Below, piece after piece: positions 1-8,552 of a DNA stretch of 64,000 nt. The stretch is from contig NZ_CP023695.1 in NCBI RefSeq assembly GCF_008704395.1, positions 4,278,001 to 4,342,000 of the forward strand. Reading direction: 5' to 3'. The position numbers and the translations under genes were made by a program. This DNA comes from Streptomyces alboniger. GTDB lineage: Bacteria; Actinomycetota; Actinomycetes; Streptomycetales; Streptomycetaceae. Position 1 is the stretch's first letter; the number at the start of each line of letters is the position of its first letter. The notes beneath the pieces were generated by a model, which was not told where the DNA came from, did no database searches, and saw only the letters and a program-made list of their open reading frames with translations.

Positions 1-499
1 ACTTCGCCTGGTGGAGGGTCTCCTTGTAGGACTCGCACATCATGGATTCGAGCTGGCTCTTAGCGCCCCGCCTGGCTTCGGGATCTGCTGGTGCGGATGC
101 GTTGTTGTGGACTGCTGGGTGGCTGCGGAGCGAGTCTGCTGCGGCGAGGAACCAGGCTTCGTATTCATGACGGGCGATCACGATCTCAACGGGGACCGGA
201 ACCAGGTTAGGTTCTGGGGCCAGTTGACGTGCAAGCTCGACTGGGCACTGGATGTCGCTGTCATCGCCGTCCCGTAGCACGAGGACACCGCCAGGCCCTT
301 TGACACGCTCAGCCTGGACACGTACAGCTTTGGCCAGTTCGTCGGGTCTGCGCATCTTGCCAGAGTCGAGACGAAATGCTGGTGCGACATCTGTCCAAGT
401 CCCGCAGAACTCGGCAGCGATGCGGGTGATGAGTTCACGCACCGCCTGGACCTCGCCGTGACCCTCCACGATCGGGGCCACGACAGGGGGTAGCGTCAT
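1..499 (-). CDS. DUF4276 / TOPRIM-like protein, partial (runs off left edge)
   Basis: The minus-strand reading frame begins at ATG 499 and stays open for 166 codons to the window edge, so the C-terminus is missing. The protein starts MTLPPVVAPIVEGHGEVQAV. The VEGHGE motif near residue 12 followed by LRDGDDSD near residue 75 is the Glu ... Asp-x-Asp arrangement of TOPRIM-like DUF4276 proteins, a family often encoded beside AAA ATPases. By analogy with OLD-type nucleases the domain may cleave DNA or RNA with metal ions. Its ATG overlaps the stop codon of the upstream ATPase by 4 bp (ATGA), so the two are translationally coupled and probably form one complex. A defence role is inferred from the family context only; the catalytic activity is not shown. 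Confidence 0.72.
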   Translation of the reverse strand, partial: MTLPPVVAPIVEGHGEVQAVRELITRIAAEFCGTWTDVAPAFRLDSGKMRRPDELAKAVRVQAERVKGPGGVLVLRDGDDSDIQCPVELARQLAPEPNLVPVPVEIVIARHEYEAWFLAAADSLRSHPAVHNNASAPADPEARRGAKSQLESMMCESYKETLHQAK

Positions 500-1701
500 C
501 GGCGCACCCCCGACTGCGATTCCGCAGTGATTGCGGGAAGGAGCTGGTCGTTCCGAAGGAGCTCGCCGGGGGTGTAGAGCTGCTCGCGTAGAGCGAGGAC
601 TCCTGCTTCATCCAGCTCACCGATCTTGGTCTCGCCAGCAATGGAGCGCACGGCGCGCAACTCGGAGAGATCGAAGTCGTGGCGGTCGAGAAGGTCAGGA
701 CTGTGGCTGGTGACGATGACCTGGCGGCGTTCGCTGGCATCCCGCAACGCGTCGAGAAGCACGCCTGCTGCCGCAGGATGCAGGGCGCTTTCTGGTTCCT
801 CGATACCAACCGTGCTGAGAGTGCTGCCCGTGCCGGCGAAGAGCGAGACCAGTACGCCAAGCGCGCGCAGCGTGCCGTCGGAGACAGACTGTGCCTGAAA
901 GCGCCAAGGGTTCTTGGCACCCGGTACGTCCTGGGCGAACTCCAGAGTTTCCCAGTTTCCCAGGTCGGAGCGGGCCACGCCGTGCATGCCAGGCACGATC
1001 AGCTGTAGGTAGCTCTCAATCCGGCTCTTGTCTTCCCGGCCGCGGGCACTGCGCTGCAGACGATGCAGGACGCTGGCGATGTTGGAGCCATCACGATGCA
1101 GGAACTCTCCCGAGTCGGGTGTCTGAGGTTGGCGTATTACGTCCGGGTTGAGGCTGAAGACACTGATACCGGAGAGACCGTCGTAGACAGGTCGGAATGC
1201 GTCAAGGCCGGCGGCGGCCACCAGATACAGTCGCTGCTCGCTCACGGGAGGCATCACAGGTTCGGTCTTGCCTGCCAGCTCGCCGTTCTCGATGCGGAAA
1301 CCAGCATCGGCGTACTTGGAGCCTTCCTCTCGTCGCGCGTCGTACCAGACGCCGCAGTACTCGCGCGAGATCCGGAAGCCACCGCCTCTCACTGCGGCAA
1401 CCTCGAAGCCGTACTCGCCCTGGTACTCCGGCCCCCTGAACTGCAGGTCGATCGAGAAGTGAGTCGGGTGGCCAGTTGACCTCCTGCGTACTTCCGCCAC
1501 GCCTCCACGACTCCGCAGAGCCTGGTCGAGAGACGTCTGCAGAGACTCGGAGAGCAGCCGCAAAGCGTCGAGGAAGTTGCTCTTCCCAGACCCGTTCGGT
1601 CCGACAAGCAACAGCAGTCTGCCCAACTCGACGTTGGCTGCCGCGATGCTCCGATAGTGCTTTAGCCGGACGCGGGTGAGCGAGAAATAGTTGTCCTGCA
1701 T
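496..1701 (-). CDS. AAA family ATPase (OLD/SMC-like, AAA_21 type)
   Basis: This 401-aa protein has a complete ABC/SMC-type ATPase core. Walker A GPNGSGKS is at residues 34-41, a signature-like SDGTLRAL is in the last third, Walker B ends in GIEEPE near residue 298 with the D-loop SALHP after it, and the H-loop TSHSPDLLD is near 331. The N-terminus (LTRVRLKHYRSI) is the usual first strand of AAA_21/RecF-like ATPases. I chose the ATG at 1701 because the frame upstream of it has no family character. It overlaps the downstream DUF4276/TOPRIM-like gene by 4 bp. ATPase plus TOPRIM-type nuclease pairs are known from OLD-like and related anti-phage systems, so ATP-gated nuclease regulation is the likely role. 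The exact system is not assigned. Confidence 0.85.
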   Translation of the reverse strand: MQDNYFSLTRVRLKHYRSIAAANVELGRLLLLVGPNGSGKSNFLDALRLLSESLQTSLDQALRSRGGVAEVRRRSTGHPTHFSIDLQFRGPEYQGEYGFEVAAVRGGGFRISREYCGVWYDARREEGSKYADAGFRIENGELAGKTEPVMPPVSEQRLYLVAAAGLDAFRPVYDGLSGISVFSLNPDVIRQPQTPDSGEFLHRDGSNIASVLHRLQRSARGREDKSRIESYLQLIVPGMHGVARSDLGNWETLEFAQDVPGAKNPWRFQAQSVSDGTLRALGVLVSLFAGTGSTLSTVGIEEPESALHPAAAGVLLDALRDASERRQVIVTSHSPDLLDRHDFDLSELRAVRSIAGETKIGELDEAGVLALREQLYTPGELLRNDQLLPAITAESQSGVRR

Positions 1702-1844
1702 GCGATCAGTCTGGCAGCAATACAGCCTGCTTCGTGATGTTTGCTGGCAGGATCTGAGGTTCCCCGAGATGGGCCGTCTTGAGGGATCAGCCGGTGGGTT
1801 CTCTTGGCGGGCGTCATCCCGACGCTGAGGAAACCCCCGGATCA

Positions 1845-2228
1845 GGTCGAACCCGTACACCACTGCCGCCCGGAGAGCGCCCCGACACCGCCGTGCTGTG
1901 CCCGTCCATGCGCGCCATCGGCCACTACCAGCGGTTCCTCGAACGGTCCGGCATCCCCGTATGCCTGCTGGAGCACTACGACGGCCGCCCCGTCGACGCC
2001 GTCAAACTCGGCAGCTACCGCCGGGCCAAGGGCTTGGAGTTCAAGCGCGTCTACCTCCCGGAGCACGACGCGGCCTTGGCGAACGGCTTCCGCACACAAC
2101 CCGAAGCGGAAGCCTCGGAGCCTGAACGCGGGCGCGAAGAGCTGGCCCGCAGCCAGCTCTTCGTGGCCATGACCCGAGCGCGTGACGTGCTTTGGCTGGG
2201 GAGTGTGAACCGACAGACAGAAGGTTGA
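1845..2228 (+). pseudogene. UvrD/PcrA-type helicase C-terminal fragment
   Basis: Only the end of a superfamily 1 helicase remains. The readable part contains RRAKGLEFKRVYLP, equivalent to helicase motif V, and SQLFVAMTRARDVLWL, equivalent to motif VI with its arginine finger. Walker A, Walker B and motifs III and IV are absent, and the frame upstream of about 1845 has no helicase character. It reads toward the right, convergent with the ParB-like gene and opposite to the ATPase next door. A 5'-truncated relic left by a deletion or insertion in the accessory region is the simplest reading. The left limit given here is approximate. Confidence 0.72.
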
Positions 2229-2250
2229 CGGGTGGAACTCGTATCCCCTT

Positions 2251-4242
2251 CTACACATCGAGGGCGTCCATGGCATCCACGTCGGCGCTTTGGCGCTCCT
2301 CGTCGTTCTGTGCGTTATACCAGTCCGCCCAGTCCGCCAGCGTGCGGCTGACCTTATCGAGGTAGCGGCGGGCCTTCTCGATCTCCGGGGGGTCCCATCC
2401 CTCCCTCTTGATCAGGCTGCCGCCGCCCTCGTAGGCAGGAACGGACTTCATGGCACTCACAGCCTGGCGCAGGTTGTCCACGCTCTTGGTCACTGTTGCC
2501 CAATGCGCTCGTGCCGCGGGAAGTCCTACGACCGCCTCGGTCAGTGCCTCGCCGTTGTACGTGTGGCGGACCAACGCATCCGTCAGCTCACGGTACCCAC
2601 CACCGTCCGTGTAGATCGGTGCGCCGTCCTCGTCAACCTCGTGCAGCGGCCTGCCCAGCCGACCCGCGCGGACGACCTCATACGCCTGGATCACCCCACG
2701 CTGCCGAGAGAGCATCGCCCGCAGCACCCCGACCGCGCTGCGGCTGTCCTCGGCTCGTGCCGCGCCGGAGCCTTCGGTCTGGAGCGCCATGGTGTCGGCG
2801 GTGACCATGTAGAAGGTGGCCTTGACTGCAAGTTCCGTCTGAGCCACGCCCAGCCTGCCGCCCGCGCCGAGTCCTTCCGCAGCTTCCTTCAGCGCGGCGT
2901 CGCGTAGCTCCTCCAGTGATCGGCCACCGTCGGGCGCTCCCTCCAGCAGAGCGTCGGCGGGCAGCTCCTCAATCTCAGGAAGACGGTAGGCGCGCTGGAG
3001 CACGGCGCGCCGGGGACGGACGTACGGAGGGACGTCGTTCTTGGCCGTGCGGACGGGGCGGAGGATCAGCTCAACGGCGATGTCGACACGGTCCTCACGT
3101 TTGGGCCGTTGCTGCGCGGTCAGTGAGCGGATTCCCTCATTGACCCGCCGCGCGGTGCCGGTCCCACCACCGAGTACGGTCCGGATGATTTCTGCAGCGC
3201 GTACGTCCTGGTGCGGGCTGAAGCCCTCCTCGGCAGCCTCCTGCTCGGTGATTACGCCTGCGAACCAGCGCTTTTCCTGTGACGTGATCCGCGCGTTTCG
3301 GCTACGGGTGGGCTCGGCAAGCGAGTCGAGGACCGCGTCCCCCTTCGCCTCGCTCTCGACGGCAGACGCGTACGGCCTTGGCGGCCGAATGTGGGTAAGG
3401 CCGATGAAGTTGCGTACGGCGGTGTGGAAGCGGACACCGGCCCGGGCGTCGGGCACAAAACCCACCACCACCCGGGCAGGCACGGTCAATGCACGCAACT
3501 TGCCTTGATCTGCCGCACTCAGCGAGTCCCATCCCTGCTTCTGGACCAGCCGGATCCATCGATTGATCTCCTGCCGGAACTTCCGGGTGTTGTCTGCCAA
3601 CTCGTACGCGAGCAGCGAAGGGCGGTAGCCAAGCAACTGGTGGACTGCGCTGATCCGGCTCGAACCGTCCGCTGTGATCAGCAGCGTGGGCGGCCTGTTT
3701 GGCGAGTTGTCGTAACAGACCATCATGGGGACAACCATCAAGGGCTGGAGTACCCCTTCGGCCGCGATGTCGTTGTCGAGAGGGTTCTCCTTGACGAGCC
3801 GCGCCTTGGCGTCATCCAGGCGATGCGCAAGGTCGTTGGGATGAGGCACCCGGATCTGCAACTCCGGACCGCCCCCAGGGGCCGGCTCCGGCATCGGGAG
3901 GATCCGCAGGGCGGCCGATGCACCCCCCAGGGCGTAGCTCCGGCGGCCGTACTCGCGGGGGTTGGCCGGGTGCGGGACCACCGCCGCTGACCACAGGCGG
4001 GTTTCGACGATGTGTATCGTGCCACCCTGCACACGCAGGTTGTTGACATCCGCCAGTTTTCGCCGCATGTCTTCCGGCTGAACGGCCGCCCTGGCCAGCG
4101 ATTCGGCCGCCTCCTCGCTCAGACCTTTTCCGAACAGCGCGTCGGCGAGCTTGTCGACGGCGGTGATGCGCGGCAAAACGTAGGGTTCGGGCTGCCATCC
4201 GGTTCCGTCTTGACGGGGTTCCGCGTTGGCCTCATCGGTCAT
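2251..4242 (-). CDS. ParB/sulfiredoxin-fold domain protein, accessory
   Basis: The protein is 663 aa from the ATG at 4242; the 39 codons before it in frame do not look coding. Residues of roughly 120-220 resemble the ParB N-terminal fold: DNDIAAEGVLQPLMVVPM fits the ParB helix-turn-strand that precedes the catalytic-type loop, and LLITADGSSRISAVHQLLGY occupies the place of the G-E-R-R box. The DGSSR variant recalls DGQHR-type domains rather than chromosomal ParB. The remaining 400 residues are largely helical and I do not recognise them. Its start lies inside the last codons of the upstream small gene (11-bp overlap), so the two are co-translated. It could be a DNA-binding, CTPase or nuclease-like protein; chromosome partition is unlikely because no ParA is present. 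Confidence 0.62.
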   Translation of the reverse strand: MTDEANAEPRQDGTGWQPEPYVLPRITAVDKLADALFGKGLSEEAAESLARAAVQPEDMRRKLADVNNLRVQGGTIHIVETRLWSAAVVPHPANPREYGRRSYALGGASAALRILPMPEPAPGGGPELQIRVPHPNDLAHRLDDAKARLVKENPLDNDIAAEGVLQPLMVVPMMVCYDNSPNRPPTLLITADGSSRISAVHQLLGYRPSLLAYELADNTRKFRQEINRWIRLVQKQGWDSLSAADQGKLRALTVPARVVVGFVPDARAGVRFHTAVRNFIGLTHIRPPRPYASAVESEAKGDAVLDSLAEPTRSRNARITSQEKRWFAGVITEQEAAEEGFSPHQDVRAAEIIRTVLGGGTGTARRVNEGIRSLTAQQRPKREDRVDIAVELILRPVRTAKNDVPPYVRPRRAVLQRAYRLPEIEELPADALLEGAPDGGRSLEELRDAALKEAAEGLGAGGRLGVAQTELAVKATFYMVTADTMALQTEGSGAARAEDSRSAVGVLRAMLSRQRGVIQAYEVVRAGRLGRPLHEVDEDGAPIYTDGGGYRELTDALVRHTYNGEALTEAVVGLPAARAHWATVTKSVDNLRQAVSAMKSVPAYEGGGSLIKREGWDPPEIEKARRYLDKVSRTLADWADWYNAQNDEERQSADVDAMDALDV

Positions 4243-4705
4243 TCGTTGCCTCCGCGATCTTGTGCGCCAGATGCAGGGCGCGATACATCCGCTCTCGGAC
4301 CGGGGTGTCGGCCGGGACGCTGTCGTCCAGTTCACCGGAGAGCTGGGCGACGCAGGCACTGAGTGCCGCCCGGACCTGATACCAGCCTTCGGCGGTCAGC
4401 GGGACCGTGAACAATCGCTCGCCGTGCAAATTCACGACGGCGCAGTGCAGTTCGCGCTCCGCGATGTCCGTCCAACGCGCGGTCAGCTGGCCCAGGGTGA
4501 TACCGGTGTACTGGTCCGCAGTTACGTCAGACGGGGCGGCGGCACGACACTCGTCGGCCGCACGCTGGAGAATGCCTACGACCAAGGTGACTTCGTCCTG
4601 GTCGAGGTCGATCGAGATGGTGAGGGTGTCGTCGAGGGGCACGGGGAGGCGCTCCGGCGGGTACGCCGATGCCTGTGGCACCGGCTGTCGGCGTTCTGGC
4701 TGCAT
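4232..4705 (-). CDS. Hypothetical protein, partner of the ParB-like gene
   Basis: This predicted 157-aa soluble protein starts at ATG 4705 (MQPERRQPVPQ...). A longer N-terminus to 4861 is open but looks non-coding. It has no signal peptide or membrane segment, and the middle is rich in short hydrophobic strands (TLTISIDLDQDEVTLVVGIL). The C-terminal half reads as helices ending in RERMYRALHLAHKIAEA. I do not recognise the family. It lies immediately upstream of the ParB-like protein and overlaps it by 11 bp, so they are very likely one operon and may act together. No clear ribosome binding site is seen before the chosen start, which keeps the start uncertain. Confidence 0.6.
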   Translation of the reverse strand: MQPERRQPVPQASAYPPERLPVPLDDTLTISIDLDQDEVTLVVGILQRAADECRAAAPSDVTADQYTGITLGQLTARWTDIAERELHCAVVNLHGERLFTVPLTAEGWYQVRAALSACVAQLSGELDDSVPADTPVRERMYRALHLAHKIAEATNDR

Positions 4706-4889
4706 GACGCGGGCACGCCAGGCAGAGCGAGAGCGCGGACATTGTGCCGCTGACCTCCACCCGTGTCGGTCTGCGGAGCAGTACTCCGAGACGTCTGGTG
4801 CAGTCCGGACCACACATTGTCCGGCCCGGCAGCGAGAAGGAACACTGAGCTGAGGGAGCACGGCCAGGGAGACTGCTGCTCAGTTCCGC

Positions 4890-5249
4890 CTACGGCAAGC
4901 CTGGCGGAGGAGAAGCGGTCCCCCCCACAATGCGGGATCTCGAACAAGTCGCCCGGACGGAGCGTATTGGCTGTGTCACTTTGAGTGCAAGGTCTTCTCG
5001 GGGGTCACGGGGTGGCTGAAGTGCCACAGCCTCTCCGCGGGGCATCCGTGCTCGGGTCGTAGGGCTCGTGGCCCCGGTGCACACGATGCCCGACGCCATG
5101 GCCTGGGGGTACAGCACAACCGTCACGTCAGCCACGCCTAGATCGTGGCTGCCCAGACCGACGGCACCGGAGCAGGGGCGGGGGCCGTGGCGCATGCGGT
5201 GGTAGTCCCACAGAAGTCGGGCATCCGCCCATGTCTGCACCGAGATCAT
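4890..5249 (-). pseudogene. YdcF/DUF218-type protein, N-terminal remnant
   Basis: The first 80 or so codons from ATG 5249 read MISVQTWADARLLWDYHRMR, then a GLGSHDLGVADVTVVLY stretch and IVCTGATSPTTRARMPRGEA. This is the start of a DUF218 (YdcF-like) protein, where the opening strand and the G-S-x-D segment form the nucleotide-binding-like core. After the RGEA motif, where the family continues with its substrate loop and second half, the frame turns into low-complexity proline/arginine sequence and stops. About half of a normal YdcF protein is missing. The ATG overlaps a stop at 5246-5248 of another minus-strand frame, a trace of a former operon. I call it a truncated, frameshifted relic. Confidence 0.62.
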
Positions 5250-5429
5250 TCCTGCCCCTTCGTGTCCTGCGCCGATTCGGGAACCTTGAAGTCGTACTCC
5301 CACGCGAAGCGAGAAGCCGAATGCACGTTGCCTACATCAGCCGGGCCGACTGCCTGGCTCGATCCGTAGTGCTCGTGATTGAGCGGATTCCTCCCCGTCG
5401 CCTGGCATTTCCCTGCCAGGATCGGATGC

Positions 5430-6572
5430 GTGACATACGTAGTAACCGTGGACGCCCACATCTCGGAGGGCACTCCGGAGATGGACCCACTTCAGCGAGC
5501 TGGCGCCGTGGCGCTCATCGGGGACGGCTTCGACTCGGTTGAGGCCATCGAGGGACCCGACGGCATGGAAGTCGATCTCCTCGACAGCATCGTGGCCGTC
5601 TACCCGGGTGGAGCGCTGCTGAAAGTGTTCGTGGATGCGCCGGCCCTGGAATTCGCCGAGGAGGCGGTGCGCTCGGTCGTGGGTGAACTGCTGGAACGGT
5701 CCGAGCTGTTGGCTGACTGGCAGATCGACCGATGCGAGGTCGAACTGCACCCGGAACTCGCCCAGGAGAGTCTCGCCGCCGCCGACGGTCCCGATGCCCC
5801 GCCCGATGATCCGGCTGACCGTAAGGCCCGGCATGCCGAGCGGCCCACGGCCGAGGACGACAGCGACGGCTATGACGCCGAGGCGAAAGCTGAGGCAGTA
5901 CGCAGTCAGATGCTGGCACTGGCAGACGAGCTGCGCTCTTTCCCGCCCGTGATGTTCGGCGTCCCGGACGACGAAGACGACGAAGACGAAGACGGTGACA
6001 TCGAGTTCGCCGTCTCGCCGGAGGACGCCAAACTCGCTGCCGGTGCCTTGGTGTACGCGACGGACATCTTGGTGGACGAGCTGTTCCAAGACGTGCAGAC
6101 CCTGACGGAGGAGGACACCACCGCTGCGGAATGCGATGGTCCCCTGTGGCACTTCGAGGATCTTCCCGAGCGATACGCCCTCCAGTACGACGCTCGTTTC
6201 GCCCGTCGCTTCCTGGTGACGGTGATCGCCATGACTACCCGCTTCACGGATGGCAGCTTCCAGCAGCTGAGCTGCGTCGCTGAGGAACTCGCGCTGAAGC
6301 TGCTGCTGAATGAGACGAACGTGACCCTGGAGACTTTCGGGCTGCTCGACGACGGCGTCTCGGCCGCGCTCGACTCGTTTGCCAACAACGTCTACGAGGA
6401 CATGGACCACGAGTGGCTCTACGACGACTCCATGGACGGCATCGACGAGAGCACCGTCGGAGCGGCTCTCGGCGTCGCACCGATGGCGTTCAAGGCGTGG
6501 TTCACTCCGTTCAACGAGGGCAGGTATGTCCACCCGTCCGCGGCGGACGAACCCGAGGGGGCGGCGCAGTGA
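5430..6572 (+). CDS. Hypothetical acidic protein (380 aa)
   Basis: Translation probably starts at GTG 5430, which has AGGA 8 nt upstream (5418-5421); an earlier in-frame ATG at 5379 lacks this. The protein is strongly acidic and contains a run of Asp and Glu around residues 180-190 (PDDEDDEDEDGD). The N-terminal 80 residues look like an alpha/beta domain (GDGFDSVEAIEG ... LLERSELLADWQ), and the C-terminal half is helical with the pattern of a soluble globular domain. I see no signal peptide, membrane helix or catalytic motif, and I do not recognise the family. It is convergent with the unknown 573-aa gene and separated from it by a strong bidirectional hairpin. Confidence 0.72.
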   Translation: MTYVVTVDAHISEGTPEMDPLQRAGAVALIGDGFDSVEAIEGPDGMEVDLLDSIVAVYPGGALLKVFVDAPALEFAEEAVRSVVGELLERSELLADWQIDRCEVELHPELAQESLAAADGPDAPPDDPADRKARHAERPTAEDDSDGYDAEAKAEAVRSQMLALADELRSFPPVMFGVPDDEDDEDEDGDIEFAVSPEDAKLAAGALVYATDILVDELFQDVQTLTEEDTTAAECDGPLWHFEDLPERYALQYDARFARRFLVTVIAMTTRFTDGSFQQLSCVAEELALKLLLNETNVTLETFGLLDDGVSAALDSFANNVYEDMDHEWLYDDSMDGIDESTVGAALGVAPMAFKAWFTPFNEGRYVHPSAADEPEGAAQ

Positions 6573-6700
6573 GGTGTGTCCCGTGGTCTCGAGGGCTTCA
6601 CCCGTAGCTGCTCGTGGGCCGTTGTAGAGACCGACTTCGCGGCCAGCGACGGGTTTGAGGGCAGTGGTGGGTCATTGACGCCGGAAGATCACCTCAATCA

Positions 6701-6738
6701 GTCAGGGGCCCGATCCACCTATGGTTCGGGCCCCTGAC
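6701..6738. terminator. Bidirectional hairpin terminator between convergent unknown genes
   Basis: GTCAGGGGCCCGA at 6701-6713 pairs perfectly with TCGGGCCCCTGAC at 6726-6738, giving a 13-bp stem with a 12-nt loop. It lies between two genes that converge on it (stops at 6572 and 6747). No T-run follows, which is common for Streptomyces terminators. The first 13 bases recur exactly at 9238-9250, beside the tRNA-Pro. Confidence 0.82.
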
Positions 6739-6746
6739 TCAGCAAC

Positions 6747-8468
6747 TCAGTCCGACTCTGTCGCGGTATGCCTGGCAAAGAACGCCGCAGCGACGGCGAG
6801 TACGGCCGCGGTGTCCTTCCGGTCGAGATCAGAGGGCGCACTGGCGAGGACGGACACCCGGTTCTGCAGCGTTGCGCCACCCCAGGCCCGGGCGAATTCG
6901 GCAGCGGAGTCCAAGAGCGATGGGTCCTCCTGTACGAGCTCCTCCAGCGAGGGGGTCATGCGGTCGAGGAAAGAGCCGAGCAGTTCCCCTCCACTTCTAC
7001 CGTCCAAGATGGCGACGAGCTCGCGGCCGTGCTCGGGATCCTGAGCCGCCGTCATCACTTCCCTGGCCAGGAAGTTGGTCCGAAGGATCTCCATGTTGTC
7101 CTCGAAATCGGGGACCTCACCGTCGGCCTGTTCCGTGTAGCGAGCGACCGCTTCCTCCCACTCAGCGGCATCGCGCTCCGTCAGAAACGTGCCGTCAAGG
7201 CGCGGCAGCAGCCCCTTGGTCTCGCGGTAGGCAAAGATCCAAGCCGCGGACAGGCCGATGGTCTCCAGCAGCTCGACGCCCTGGGTTTCGACGCTGCGCA
7301 GGGAAGGTAGTTGGGGTGTTTCCGCGTCGGGATCGAAGAACACGGGGTCGTCAGGGCCGGGAGGCCGGCCGAATTTCTCCTCGAACCGACGGAGCTGCGC
7401 CTTGAAGGAGGCAACCGCGGTGTCGTCGATGCGAACGACCTTGCCGTTGCGAGTGACGACCTGGGAGAAGCCCCGCTCGAAAGCGAGATTGATCAGCGCG
7501 CACCCAGGGGAGCTGGTCCATCGCCTGTCCGTGCTGCTGACGGGCTCCCCGAGGTTGGGGAGGGCGAAGAGCCGAGCGAGTATCTCGTCTGTGCTCAGGC
7601 CATGAGCAGGTCCCAAGAGAAGGATGTCAGTGACCGGAATCAGCGAAGATCCCGGAGGCAGCGCGTACGCCCAGGCCACTGCTCGCCTCCCCGCATCGCT
7701 GATCTCTTCACCGTCCTTTGCCACCAGGGCGAGATAGAGGGCGGGGAGGAGTGCCATCGGGTCATCGTCGAGGCGCAGGCCCATTTGGGTGAGCAGGTAG
7801 ACCCCATGCCGCAGTGCGTCAAGGGGCGTTCCGTCGTGAGCGAGCTCGATCTGAGTGCCCTCCCAGAAACGAGCGATCCTCTCGTTTGCGTCGGCCGGAG
7901 GTTCCGGCAGCACCTGGTCGGAGGGAGGTCCTTCGATCGGCCGCGTCCCGACCAGTGCTGACCCTGGCAGGCAGTTGGCGGGCAACTTGCGCTGGTCGAG
8001 GCCAAGCGGCTCCAACCGGCCGGTGAGCCTCAGCATCAACTCCCCTTCATCCACGGGGAGTTCGTATTCCTCGCTTGCAGCAACGACCTCGCGGACGAAG
8101 CTCTCGATGCCCTTCCAGTGCACGGTGCCATGAAGAATCCGGAGCCATCCGTCACGTGCGTTGGCGAACTCGAACTCGTCCCTGAACTTCTGCGGCCACG
8201 CGGTGCCTAAGAACAGGGCATCCAGGGGGTCGATGTCATGGAACCAAGGTTGGTCATCCCCCTCCAGCTGCGCCATTCCCAGAGCTCCGTACCCGAACGC
8301 GTACGCTCCTGCCAGGCTGACCTTGCCCGGGGAGTTCGTGCGCATCAACCGCTCCAGAGCGGCTTCGCCTTCGGCGCGCGGATCTGTAGGCGGTGGCGCA
8401 GCCACCCGTGCCTGCCTGCGTTGTCCTGCTGAACGCTGCTCACGCTTCTTTCGAGATGCCCGTCCCAT
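6747..8468 (-). CDS. Hypothetical protein (573 aa) with basic N-terminus
   Basis: The protein opens with MGRASRKKREQRSAGQRR, a basic tract followed by about 540 mainly helical residues. There is no signal peptide, no membrane segment and no motif I can name. Regular stretches such as DPLDALFLGTAWPQKFRDEF and DDPMALLPALYLALVAKDG suggest helical repeats. The codon pattern is consistent with a real gene over its whole length. A GGAGGG-like tract precedes the ATG at 8468. It faces the acidic 380-aa gene across a shared terminator; the two could be functionally linked, but only position suggests this. The nearest unit on its other side is another unknown gene on the same strand. Confidence 0.72.
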   Translation of the reverse strand: MGRASRKKREQRSAGQRRQARVAAPPPTDPRAEGEAALERLMRTNSPGKVSLAGAYAFGYGALGMAQLEGDDQPWFHDIDPLDALFLGTAWPQKFRDEFEFANARDGWLRILHGTVHWKGIESFVREVVAASEEYELPVDEGELMLRLTGRLEPLGLDQRKLPANCLPGSALVGTRPIEGPPSDQVLPEPPADANERIARFWEGTQIELAHDGTPLDALRHGVYLLTQMGLRLDDDPMALLPALYLALVAKDGEEISDAGRRAVAWAYALPPGSSLIPVTDILLLGPAHGLSTDEILARLFALPNLGEPVSSTDRRWTSSPGCALINLAFERGFSQVVTRNGKVVRIDDTAVASFKAQLRRFEEKFGRPPGPDDPVFFDPDAETPQLPSLRSVETQGVELLETIGLSAAWIFAYRETKGLLPRLDGTFLTERDAAEWEEAVARYTEQADGEVPDFEDNMEILRTNFLAREVMTAAQDPEHGRELVAILDGRSGGELLGSFLDRMTPSLEELVQEDPSLLDSAAEFARAWGGATLQNRVSVLASAPSDLDRKDTAAVLAVAAAFFARHTATESD

Positions 8469-8552
8469 ATGTGCCCTCCTTGCGCTCAGCCTGCCGTAGG
8501 GCTGAGGCGCGTGGACGGCTTTTGGGAAGGATGCTGCGCTTGCTGCAGGCGT

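Noticed and set aside
5246..5473. 75-codon minus-strand frame whose stop overlaps the YdcF remnant
   Set aside because: Only the last 25 codons look coding, and it overlaps the start of a plus-strand gene; it may be the end of a lost gene and is not called.
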